Positions 1 through 7,794 of a stretch of DNA of 64,000 nt are shown here, in pieces. A program made the position numbers and the translations under genes. The notes under the pieces were generated by a model. It saw nothing but the letters and a program-made list of their open reading frames with translations. It made no database searches and was not told the DNA's origin. Source of the stretch: Methylovirgula sp963708155 (GTDB taxonomy: Bacteria > Pseudomonadota > Alphaproteobacteria > Rhizobiales > Beijerinckiaceae); assembly GCA_963708155.1 (NCBI GenBank), contig OY970183.1:868001-932000 (forward strand), written 5' to 3'. Every line of letters begins with the position of its first letter. Position 1 is the stretch's first letter.

Positions 1-294
1 CTAACCTGCAAGACGTGGCGTGGCGTTCTCGAAAGCCAGACCGAACTGTTCCGGCTCGAAACCAGTCAGGCGTCGAAGGCTTTTCTTCTGCCGAAGGTAA
101 GCGAAAATCCCGAGGCTGCTTTGTCGGGCTATCTTGATAATCTTCACACGCAGACGGAACAGGTCATCGTTCAGGCACGGCAATTGAATGACATCTGGCG
201 CAATTATAGCTGGAGCCTGCTTTCCCTGTGCGCCTGCAATTATCGCAACAGCCTTGCCAATGTGTCCTCGATTGCGCCCGGCAACCAACATTAA
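1..294 (+). CDS. 3' end of an unidentified protein (phasin-like?), truncated by the window edge
   Basis: Frame 1 is open from the first base to a TAA at 292-294, giving about 97 residues with no start inside the window, so the gene begins to the left. The residues look like a real helical protein: alternating polar and hydrophobic positions, many Gln/Glu/Leu, and an aromatic segment near the end (Trp-Arg-Asn-Tyr-Ser-Trp). Length and composition resemble the end of a phasin or granule-associated protein, but no diagnostic motif is visible, so that name is only a guess. A minus-strand reading frame over the same bases is less protein-like. Confidence 0.42.
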   Translation, partial: LTCKTWRGVLESQTELFRLETSQASKAFLLPKVSENPEAALSGYLDNLHTQTEQVIVQARQLNDIWRNYSWSLLSLCACNYRNSLANVSSIAPGNQH

Positions 295-347
295 ATCGAG
301 AACGCGCCGAAACTGGTTTGGCCAGTTTCGGCTCATGCCGTTAAAGT

Positions 348-1019
348 CTAGGCATTAAAATCGCGCAGGGCTTCGAGATTTCTAAGGCGAATTTGCCGGG
401 CTGATGGCATTTCGATCAGCTTTTCGCGCTCAAGATGCGACAGCGTGCGCGAAACGGTCTCGATGGTCAGGCCGAGATAATCCGCGATGTCCTGGCGCGT
501 CATCGCCAGGCTGACCGAGCGATGATCCGCCGAGTAATCGGCCCAATCGACAAGAAAGGCGGCAACCTTTTCGACCGCGCTGCGCCGACCAAGCAGAAGG
601 GCATGCTCTTGCGCCCGCGCCAGACGATGCATGAGATGTTCGAAGAGCTGGTCAGCGATCTGGCCGCCCGCCGTCGTCACATCGGCGCCGCGCCGGCGAT
701 AAGAAATCAAAGTGCAGTCGGAAACGGCTTCGGCCGAAAGACTGTGCAGCGATTCGCCCTCGATCCCGAAAATGTCGCCTGCCTGATAAAAGGCATCGAT
801 CTGGCGGCGCCCGTCGCTCAGAAATTTGCAGGTGCGCACGACGCCCGACACAACTTTATAGAAGGTGTCGGCTGTGCCGCCCTCGGCGTAGATCTCGCGA
901 TCCTGTGCAAAATTCTGGACCGACCCGGCCAAGCCCAGAACGCTCTCGCGTGGCTCGATGAATTTTACATGCCCGGCGATCGCCTCGCGACCCAAACGAT
1001 GAGCGAACTGAATAGTCAT
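348..1019 (-). CDS. fixK: Crp/Fnr-family regulator, FixK type
   Basis: A 223-residue transcription factor with an N-terminal cyclic-nucleotide-binding-like barrel (about residues 35-125) and a C-terminal winged helix (about 170-205). The recognition helix carries Glu187-x-x-Ser190-Arg191, the FNR/FixK signature for TTGAT half-sites. The N-terminal cysteine cluster that holds the Fe-S centre of true FNR is absent, so this is FixK-like and probably does not sense oxygen itself. The ATG at 1019 is chosen because GGGAGGG lies just upstream; a TTG at 1040 would extend it by 7 residues. It is last in a fixL-fixJ-receiver-fixK set on one strand, so FixJ phosphate probably activates it. A perfect target box for such a protein lies at 21805-21818. 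Confidence 0.9.
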   Translation of the reverse strand: MTIQFAHRLGREAIAGHVKFIEPRESVLGLAGSVQNFAQDREIYAEGGTADTFYKVVSGVVRTCKFLSDGRRQIDAFYQAGDIFGIEGESLHSLSAEAVSDCTLISYRRRGADVTTAGGQIADQLFEHLMHRLARAQEHALLLGRRSAVEKVAAFLVDWADYSADHRSVSLAMTRQDIADYLGLTIETVSRTLSHLEREKLIEMPSARQIRLRNLEALRDFNA

Positions 1020-1083
1020 CCGACCCTCCCAGAAATGCAACGAAGGTCAGGCTAAGGGGCGCAACGGGCGCCGGATATTGTGT

Positions 1084-1110
1084 TAGCTCCCTACGGGATT
1101 ATACGTAATT
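1084..1110 (-). promoter_or_regulatory. possible FixJ-binding region in the fixK promoter
   Basis: The 122 bases between the receiver gene and fixK contain TACGTA at 1102-1107, followed on the minus strand by a second CGTAG at about 1092-1096. FixJ sites in rhizobia include a TA(A/C)GTAG core, matched here six of seven. The distance to the fixK ATG (about 85 bases) would suit an activator site. Short-motif evidence only. Confidence 0.28.
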
Positions 1111-1141
1111 GCCTGAGAAAGCATGCAAATTTCGCTAAAAT

Positions 1142-1519
1142 CTAGCTGCCCAGAAGGCTCTGGATATTCTCCATCAGCGCCCCGTCTGACAACGGCTTCT
1201 CCAGCACCTGATGGACGCCGACACGCTCGGCGCGACGGCGCAAGGCATCGCTGGCATTGCTCGTTATGAGGATGACCGGCACGCCGACACCCTGCCCCGC
1301 AAGGCGGCCGAGAACCTCGAATCCGTCCATCCGCGGCATCCGGTAATCGAGGATCAGACAGCGCGCATGGGCAAGGTCGGGGTGCTTCAACAATTCATGG
1401 CCTTCGGCGCAAGTACGCACCGCGTACCCCTCAAGCTCAAGAGAGAACTTGAGCGATTCGCGCACCGCTTCATCATCATCGAGGATGAAGATAATATCCT
1501 TCTCCCCAGCGCTCATCAT
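1142..1519 (-). CDS. single-domain response regulator of the FixLJ cluster
   Basis: A receiver domain alone, 125 residues, with no output domain. Visible hallmarks are the acidic pocket Asp14-Asp16, the phospho-acceptor Asp58 in Leu-Asp-Tyr-Arg-Met-Pro, and Lys108 in Glu-Lys-Pro. The ATG at 1519 follows GGAGACGGG; a GTG at 1537 would add six residues. It lies between fixJ and fixK. As I recall, Bradyrhizobium has a stand-alone receiver next to fixK2, so the arrangement seems conserved. It may act as a phosphate sink or modulator for FixL, but no role is shown by the sequence. Confidence 0.82.
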   Translation of the reverse strand: MMSAGEKDIIFILDDDEAVRESLKFSLELEGYAVRTCAEGHELLKHPDLAHARCLILDYRMPRMDGFEVLGRLAGQGVGVPVILITSNASDALRRRAERVGVHQVLEKPLSDGALMENIQSLLGS

Positions 1520-1625
1520 CCCGTCTCCAGCTTGCACGTATCGGGCAGCTTTGAAAGCGAGACCGCCTTGATGTAGCGCAAAGGCGGAGGGATAGACTGT
1601 TCGCGGCTTGATCGCGAAGGCCGAT

Positions 1626-2246
1626 TTAATCGGTCGGCAGCACTTTTGCCGTAAGCGCCATCCGCACGAGGCTGGAGAGGCTCGTCGCCCCCATCTTCGC
1701 CATGACGTTGCCGCGATGCACTTCGACGGTGCGAGGGCTGAGCTTCAGATCGTAGGCGATGGTCTTGTTGGGATAGCCCGCGAGCAGACCGTCGAGAACC
1801 TCGCGCTCGCGCGGCGTGAGGGAATTGAGCCTGCCGCGAATCTCTGCCCGCTCTGCATCGCGATCGCTGCTCGCCTCGTAGGATTCGAGCGCGACATGAA
1901 TAGCGCGAAGGAGTGTCTCATCATCGAACGGCTTTTCGATGAAATCACTCGCGCCGGCCTTCATCGCCTCGACCGCCAGAGGCACGTCGGCGTGGCCGGT
2001 GATGATGATGACCGGCATGTCGACCCCAAGCTCGCGCAATTTGCGTAGAAGCTCCAGCCCGTCGACCCCCGGCATACGGACGTCGCTGACGATACAGCCC
2101 GGCTGCAGGGTCTGGAGGGCGGCGAGAAACGCGCTGCCCAATTCGTAGACGCGCACCGCATGGCCCGCCGCCGTCAGGACAAAAGCGAGGGAGTGACGCA
2201 CCGCATCGTCATCGTCGATGAGGTGCACTACGGCGTTAGTCGGCAT
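1626..2246 (-). CDS. fixJ: two-component response regulator FixJ
   Basis: A 206-residue regulator with an N-terminal receiver (acidic residues 11-14, phospho-acceptor Asp55, Lys in Glu-Lys-Pro-Phe) and a C-terminal LuxR/FixJ helix-turn-helix (about 141-190, with Leu-Thr-Pro-Arg-Glu-Arg-Glu-Val-Leu and Ser-Pro-Arg-Thr-Val-Glu-Val-His). It takes phosphate from FixL at low oxygen and activates fixK-type genes. The ATG at 2246 has GAGGAGACC upstream and overlaps the end of fixL by 11 bases, which points to translational coupling. Full length for the family. Confidence 0.93.
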   Translation of the reverse strand: MPTNAVVHLIDDDDAVRHSLAFVLTAAGHAVRVYELGSAFLAALQTLQPGCIVSDVRMPGVDGLELLRKLRELGVDMPVIIITGHADVPLAVEAMKAGASDFIEKPFDDETLLRAIHVALESYEASSDRDAERAEIRGRLNSLTPREREVLDGLLAGYPNKTIAYDLKLSPRTVEVHRGNVMAKMGATSLSSLVRMALTAKVLPTD

Positions 2247-4091
2247 CGGTCTCCTCGTCGAAGATCTTGAGCGTCAGCCGAAAGATCGTGCCGCCGCCGG
2301 GATTTGGCTCCGCCCAGAGCCGCCCGCCATGCGCTTCGATGATGGTCCGCGAGATCGAGAGCCCTACCCCCATGCCGTGCCGCTTGGTCGTGATGAAAGG
2401 CTGAAAGAGTTGGGCCGCGATCTCGGATGCGATTCCCGGCCCGGTATCCGCCACATCGATCCTCACCGTTTCATTGTCAAGTCTACGCGTGGAGACTGTC
2501 AATATGCGCCGGTCGGTTTCCTGCATGGCCTCGAGCGCGTTGCGCATCAAATTGAGCAGCACCTGCTCGACCTGAATTTTCGAAGCGAGAATGAATGTCG
2601 CCTGGGGATCAAGATCGAAGGTGACATGCACCCCGAGCTCGCGCACTCCGACGAGCGCCAGCGCGCTCGCCTCCTCGATCAGGCGCGGCAGATTTTCGAT
2701 CTGACGATCGCTCTCACCCCGGGCGACGAACTCGCGCAGCTGGCGGATGATCTGGCCGGCGCGTAAAGCCTGCTCGGCGGCGCGCTCCAGCGCCTCGCTT
2801 ATTTTGGGAACGGCGTCGCTCTGGCCAGAGTCCAGCAGTCGGCGGCTGCCCTTGAGGTAATTGGCGATCGCCGTCAGCGGCTGGTTCAGTTCATGCGCCA
2901 GTGTCGACGCCATTTCACCGAGCGCCGTGAACCGCGACATATGGATGAGTTCGGACTGCAACTCCTGCAACCGTCGTTCCGCCTGCTGACGCTCGGTCAG
3001 ATCACGAATGAAGCCGGTGAAGAAGCGGTGGACACCGGAACGGACTTCACCGACCGAAAGCTCGATCGGGAAGGTCGCGCCATCCTTCCGACGTCCGACG
3101 ACGATCCGGCGGATGCCGATGATGTGGCGCTCGCCGGTCTGCAAATAGCGCTCGAGATAACCATCGTGCTGCTCGTGGTAAGGCGCCGGCATCAGCATGC
3201 TCACATTTTTGCCGATCGTCTCCGCCGCCCGGTAGCCAAAAAGCCGCTCGGCGGCAACGCTGAAGGACTGGATGGTTCCCCGCGTATCGATGACGATCAT
3301 CGCATCGGGAACGGTGTCGAGCACCGATTGCAAATGCGCCTCGCGCTCGGCCAACGCGCTCTGCGAATGTTTGATATCGGTAATATCGCGCGCGACCTTG
3401 GAGACGCCGATAAGCCGGCCCTCGGCGTCGCGAAGCGGCGACAGGGTCAACGAGATATCGATCAGCGTGCCGTCCTTGCGCTTTTGCCGGGTTTCAAATG
3501 CTCGATTTTCTCGCCATTCTTCACCCGGCGGAAAAGGCCGTTGTGCTCCTCTTGCGCCTCCGGCAGCAAAAGAACGGAAATCGGCTGGCCGATGATCTCG
3601 TCCTGCGGATAGCCGAAAATCGCCTCGGCGCCGCGATTCCATTCGGTGATAATCCCCTCAAGGGTGGTGCCGATGATGGCGTCGTCGGAGGCGGCGGCAA
3701 TCGCGGCGAGCCGCACAATCGTCTCGTCGGTCGGCGCGCGGATATCGATGATAATGCCGGAAGAAACCGCCCCTCCGGCGCGCCCGCGCATCCGCCGCCA
3801 GCGCACGAAAGCTTGTGGCGCGAGGCGGAAATCGGCTTCCCAGGCCGCGTCGGGCGAATGGGTGGCGCGGAAGGACAAGTCGAAGGCCGAGCGATCCTCT
3901 TGATGAAGCAAGGCAAGGAATTCGGGATAGGGAACGCGGGACTTCTGAGCGCCGACCAATGCACAGGCCCGCGGCGACAGGTGGAAAGAGCTTGCCGCCG
4001 CGTCCCATCGCCAGGCGCCCACACCGCCGGCGTCAAGCGCATTGAGGCGGTCCTCGTCCGACATCGCCTCCACCGCGCCATCCCAGGCCAT
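2236..4091 (-). CDS. fixL: oxygen sensor histidine kinase FixL (one frameshift in the assembly)
   Basis: A cytoplasmic haem-PAS histidine kinase of about 618 residues once one base is restored. Order: two PAS domains in the first 250 residues, a third PAS that is the haem domain, then HisKA and HATPase_c. The haem-PAS carries the FixL signature, with the proximal His (codon 3124-3126, about residue 323) in Arg-His-Ile-Ile-Gly-Ile. The phospho-accepting His (about residue 400) lies in Ala-His-Glu-Leu-Asn-Gln-Pro-Leu, and the Gly-rich ATP lid is present. The frame breaks at an A-run at 3496-3498, between Lys-Ile-Glu-His and Glu-Thr-Arg-Gln-Lys-Arg-Lys-Asp-Gly; adding one base joins both halves perfectly. 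The ATG at 4091 follows GAGGAG. No membrane segment is visible. Confidence 0.9.
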
Positions 4092-4421
4092 CACTGCTCC
4101 TCATCGCCGCCGTCGCTTGGCTTATAGCGCGGCCGCGGGCGGCGACAAACCGGCGCGCGGGGCTCAAGCAGCTTTACGTCGCGGCAGTTGGGGAGCGCTC
4201 GGCTCGACGCGGCCTTGTGTTAGCGTGGACCGGTGGATCGAGCCTGATCGATGCGGTGCGCCATCGCCTTGGCGGGGTTGAGCAGGCAACCGACTCTATT
4301 CCCAATGGCGGCTATAGGGTCACACTCGTTGCGTCGATTAAGCCTCATGGCCTTGTTTACGCATTACAAAGTAAGGCAGGATAATATTTCCTAAATTGAA
4401 ATTTTCACCGTGGAGTGCTTG
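4092..4421. other. intergenic region marking a base-composition boundary
   Basis: No gene is supported here. The left part is GC-rich like the fixL side. From about 4290 the sequence becomes clearly AT-richer, leading into the methyltransferase. This looks like the left edge of an imported segment. I see no tRNA, integrase or clear repeat at the boundary. Confidence 0.4.
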
Positions 4422-5183
4422 ATGCCACCGACCTCTGAAAGTGACTGGCGTAAGTGGGGCGAGCGTGACCCCTACTTTGCAGTGGTCAGCTGGCAGGAAT
4501 TCAGTTCCGACAAATTGGAACCGAATCGGAAGCTTTTTTTTGAAACTGGTCAAAACGATATTTCGAATGTCCTATCTACTGCGGGCCGCTTGTACGGCGA
4601 CATGAACTTGGGGCGGGCCTTAGACTTTGGGTGCGGTGTAGGGCGCCTGGTGTTACCTCTTGCAACACGTTTCAAGGAAGTCGTTGGTGTCGACATCTCA
4701 GAAAGAATGATTGAAGAGGCAGCCCGAGTTTGCGACGAGGCCGGAATTACCAATGTCGAATTCGTTCTGTCCGACGGCACACTCTCAAAACTAACTGGCG
4801 AGTTTGATTTTTTGCACAGTTATAACGTGTTGCAACACATACCTGTCGACCTCGGTCTTCGTGTGACCGACCACCTGCTTCGTAGGCTCCGGCCGGGTGG
4901 CATCATCTGTCTTCACTACTCGATCAAACGAACACTATCGCCGATCAAGGCGACTGCGTACGCCGTGAAGCATTTTGTACCTTTCGGCAAGACGGCAATG
5001 AATTTGCTTCAGTCTCGTCCAGTTGACGCGCCCATCATGCAGATGAACAACTACCCATTGGATAAACTCACGAGCCTTTTCGAAAAAAATGGTGTCGAAG
5101 ACCTTTTTATGGTTCCTGAACAACATTCGTCGGCTTTGACTCTGCGCATCTACGGCCGCCGCAAAAGGCCATCTGAGCCGTAA
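4422..5183 (+). CDS. class I SAM-dependent methyltransferase
   Basis: A 253-residue protein with a Rossmann methyltransferase core. Motif I (Leu-Asp-Phe-Gly-Cys-Gly-Val-Gly-Arg) is at about residues 67-75, followed by the acidic end of strand 2 (Val-Gly-Val-Asp) and a later Leu-Arg-Pro-Gly-Gly turn. The ATG at 4422 has GGAG seven bases upstream. The substrate cannot be read from sequence; glycan or small-molecule methylation is possible because such stand-alone enzymes often sit in polysaccharide clusters. Codon choice is visibly more AT-rich than neighbouring genes (many TTA/TTT/AAT codons), which suggests recent transfer. Its neighbours, fixL and a dehydrogenase, give no functional hint. 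Confidence 0.82.
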   Translation: MPPTSESDWRKWGERDPYFAVVSWQEFSSDKLEPNRKLFFETGQNDISNVLSTAGRLYGDMNLGRALDFGCGVGRLVLPLATRFKEVVGVDISERMIEEAARVCDEAGITNVEFVLSDGTLSKLTGEFDFLHSYNVLQHIPVDLGLRVTDHLLRRLRPGGIICLHYSIKRTLSPIKATAYAVKHFVPFGKTAMNLLQSRPVDAPIMQMNNYPLDKLTSLFEKNGVEDLFMVPEQHSSALTLRIYGRRKRPSEP

Positions 5184-5308
5184 ATGCCATCCATCGGCGC
5201 GGTGCGCATAAATCGCCCACGCGGGGCGTTGCCATGACACGCATTAAAGCACGCGAGAGATTGCGGGAAAACGAAAGCCAATTCACTTTGCAGTGACGGG
5301 CGGCTGCT

Positions 5309-6070
5309 TCAAGGCGTGCCGGGCTCGCGATGCACCGGAAGCGGCCCGAAAGCCTGCGTGACGGGCATCATTTCGATCGCGTTGATGTTGACGCGCGCCG
5401 GCAGAGTGGCAACCCAATGGACTGCCTCGGCGACGTCCTCCGGCGTCAGCGCATCCGCGCCGTCATAGAGCTTTTCGGCCCGCGCGGCATCGCCGTGAAA
5501 GCGCCGCGTCGAGAATTCGGTGCCACCGACCAGCCCCGGCTCGATGTCGGTGACACGCACGCGCGTGCCGAGAAGATCGGCACGCAAATTGAGCGAGAAC
5601 TGGCGCACGAAGGCTTTGGTCGCGCCATAAACATTGCCGCCAGGATAGGGATAGGTCGCCGCAGTCGAGCCGAGATTGATGACATGGCCGCGATTGCGCG
5701 CAACCATGCCCGGCAGCGCGGCGCGGGTCGCATACAGCAGCCCTTTCACATTGGTATCGACCATCACCTCCCAATCCTCGAGGTTGGCTTTGTGGGCCGC
5801 CTCAAGACCGAGCGCCAGGCCGGCGTTGTTCACGAGCACATCGATCTCAGCAAAGGCCGCAGGAAGATCCGCGAACGCCCGTTCCGTCGCTGAATGGTCG
5901 CGGATATCGAAAACGAGCGGATAAACGCGATCGTGGCCGAGTTCGTCGGCCAGCGCCGTGAGGCGGTCCGCGCGCCGGCCTGTCGCGACGATCTTATGGC
6001 CATCTTTGGCGAAGCGCCGCGCGATCGCGGCGCCAAAACCGGCGGTCGCGCCGGTTACGAAAATGATCAT
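5309..6070 (-). CDS. short-chain dehydrogenase/reductase, YdfG-like
   Basis: A classical SDR of 253 residues: nucleotide-binding Thr6-Gly-x-x-x-Gly-x-Gly, Asn-Asn-Ala-Gly at about 81-84, and catalytic Ser135, Tyr148 and Lys152. The Thr-Gly-Arg-Arg after strand 2 favours NADP(H). Overall resemblance is to NADP-dependent 3-hydroxy acid (serine/allo-threonine) dehydrogenases of the YdfG type; the exact substrate is inferred. The ATG at 6070 follows GAGGGAACTCG; an upstream start at 6085 is less likely. Probably monocistronic. Confidence 0.85.
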   Translation of the reverse strand: MIIFVTGATAGFGAAIARRFAKDGHKIVATGRRADRLTALADELGHDRVYPLVFDIRDHSATERAFADLPAAFAEIDVLVNNAGLALGLEAAHKANLEDWEVMVDTNVKGLLYATRAALPGMVARNRGHVINLGSTAATYPYPGGNVYGATKAFVRQFSLNLRADLLGTRVRVTDIEPGLVGGTEFSTRRFHGDAARAEKLYDGADALTPEDVAEAVHWVATLPARVNINAIEMMPVTQAFGPLPVHREPGTP

Positions 6071-6187
6071 CGAGTTCCCTCGCACTTGGATGGGGTGTCT
6101 CGGCTGCGGGCCAAAAGCCCCGCGCCCTACTTGCGCATCGGCTTAACCGGCCGGTGCAGCCTCCGCAAGACGGGACATCGGCAGCTA

Positions 6188-7783
6188 TCAGGCCGCGGGC
6201 TGGGCCGTCTCTGCCTGTTTCCAGCGGCCGATTTCCGCGAGCTCGGCCTGCGGCGCTTCGATCGCGACCGCGCCCCGGCCGAGGAAAACCTGACCCGATT
6301 CACCGTCGAGGGAAAGCCAGTCGCCTTCGTGAAGATCGCAGCCGGCAAGCTGCGTCTTATGCCGCGCAGGATCGACCTCAAGCGCCGCGCAACCAACGAT
6401 GCAGGGCTTTCCCAATTGCCGGGCGACCAGCGCCGCATGGGCGGTGCGGCCGCCGACCGCCGTCAGGATTCCCGCGCAGGCTGCAAATCCGCCGACATCC
6501 GCCGTGTTGATATTGGGCCGGACGAGGATCACCGCCTCGCCGCTCTCCGCCAGCCGCGTCGCGCTCGCCGAATCGAACGCGGCCCGGCCTATGGCGATGC
6601 CGGTCGATGCTCCTTTGCCCTGCCCCGCGGGCGCGCCGACACCCGTCAGCGTCTTGTGCGCGAGATTTTGCAGATCAACGCCGGCGATCCGCCGCAAGGC
6701 CTCAGCGGGAGTAATGAGCCCTTCCTTGACGAAATCGATAGCGAGCCGGATGGCCGCATCGGGCGTTCGTTTGGCGGCGCGGGTCTGCAACAGCCACAGC
6801 CTGCCGTCTTCGATGGTGAACTCGACATCCTGAACGTCGCGGAACTCGCGCTCCAGTTTCTGCAGCGCCGCGCGCAAAGCGGTGTCCACTTCCGGCAGCA
6901 GACGCGCGATCGCCTCCTCCGTATCGGGATTGCGCCGGCCGGAAACGACATCCTCGCCTTGCGAGGCAAAGAGCACATCGATCACGGGCTCGTTGCGGCC
7001 AGTCGACGGATCGCGCGAAAAGGCGACACCCGCGCCCGAACGCGCGTTGTGGTTGCCGAAGATCATGGCCTGAACCGTGACGGCCGTACCTTGCAGATCT
7101 TCGAAATGCTCGATCTTGCGATAGGTGCGCGCCCGCTCGCTCATCCATGAAAGGTAAACTGCCTCGGCCGCGGCGCGGAGATCCTGTCGCGGATCGTCGG
7201 CGGCCACGCTTCGCGCTTCCTCGATTGTCTGCTGATGGGTCGCGGCGAGCCGTTCCAGAGCCTCGCTATCCAGGTCCTGTTCCTGCGTCACCCCCTCGGC
7301 GGCCATCATGGCCTTGAGCGGTGCAGCGAACGCCTCGTCGGCTATGCCGAGCACGACGCTGCCATAGCTTTCGAGAAAGCGCCGCCGGCAATCCTGCGCG
7401 AAATGCGGATTGCCTGTCACGCGGATCAGGCCGCGGACGGCGCCCGGCGTGCAGCCGACATCAAGCACCGTATCGAGCATGCCAGGCATGGAGCGCGCGG
7501 CACCGGAGCGAACCGAGACCAGCAACGGATGGCGGCGGTCGCCGAACGCTTTGCCCGTCGCGCGCTCAAGAAAGGCGATGCCTTCGTCCAACCCTTCCGC
7601 AAGCTTCTGCCTGGCGCCCGCCTCGCCTCTGGTGACCGCGGCGCAAAGTTCGATCGGCAGAACAAAGGCGGGTGGAACCGGCAACCCGAGCGCCGCCATA
7701 TGCGCCAGATTGGCCGCCTTCGCACCGACGATATCCGCCGGATAAAGCTTGGCCGCACCGTCGCCAATAAAGAGAACTTTCAT
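6188..7783 (-). CDS. PEP synthase/pyruvate phosphate dikinase-like protein lacking the PEP barrel
   Basis: A 531-residue protein. The N-terminal two-thirds is a PPDK/PEP-synthase ATP-grasp domain (Gly-x-Lys-Ala-Ala-Asn-Leu near residue 20, Ser-Val-Arg-Ser-Gly-Ala near 90, Gln-Thr-Arg-x-Ala-Lys near 335). It ends with the swivelling phosphohistidine domain: Gly-Gly-Arg-Thr-Ala-His at about 444-449 and Gly-Lys-Pro-Cys-Ile-Val-Gly. The C-terminal PEP/pyruvate barrel of PPDK (about 880 residues) is missing and the gene ends cleanly. It could phosphorylate its own His from ATP but must pass the phosphate to another partner. The large unknown protein 11 bases upstream on the same strand is the obvious candidate. 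The exact reaction is unknown. Confidence 0.78.
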   Translation of the reverse strand: MKVLFIGDGAAKLYPADIVGAKAANLAHMAALGLPVPPAFVLPIELCAAVTRGEAGARQKLAEGLDEGIAFLERATGKAFGDRRHPLLVSVRSGAARSMPGMLDTVLDVGCTPGAVRGLIRVTGNPHFAQDCRRRFLESYGSVVLGIADEAFAAPLKAMMAAEGVTQEQDLDSEALERLAATHQQTIEEARSVAADDPRQDLRAAAEAVYLSWMSERARTYRKIEHFEDLQGTAVTVQAMIFGNHNARSGAGVAFSRDPSTGRNEPVIDVLFASQGEDVVSGRRNPDTEEAIARLLPEVDTALRAALQKLEREFRDVQDVEFTIEDGRLWLLQTRAAKRTPDAAIRLAIDFVKEGLITPAEALRRIAGVDLQNLAHKTLTGVGAPAGQGKGASTGIAIGRAAFDSASATRLAESGEAVILVRPNINTADVGGFAACAGILTAVGGRTAHAALVARQLGKPCIVGCAALEVDPARHKTQLAGCDLHEGDWLSLDGESGQVFLGRGAVAIEAPQAELAEIGRWKQAETAQPAA

Positions 7784-7794
7784 GGACGCACCCG

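Noticed and set aside
1..336. Minus-strand reading frame over the first 336 bases
   Set aside because: The plus-strand frame is open from base 1 and looks more protein-like; the minus frame has no recognisable motif.
435..1055. Long plus-strand frame over fixK
   Set aside because: Shadow of fixK; high GC gives long antisense frames throughout the window.
1605..1630. Second FixK box (TTGAT with CGCG spacer) downstream of the lone receiver gene
   Set aside because: The right half-site does not match ATCAA.
3462..3642. Programmed frameshift in fixL
   Set aside because: No slippery heptamer or stimulating structure is evident, and the same kind of break occurs in many unrelated genes here.
5894..7150. 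418-codon plus-strand frame
   Set aside because: Lies antisense to the dehydrogenase and PPDK-like genes, Arg-rich and without motifs.
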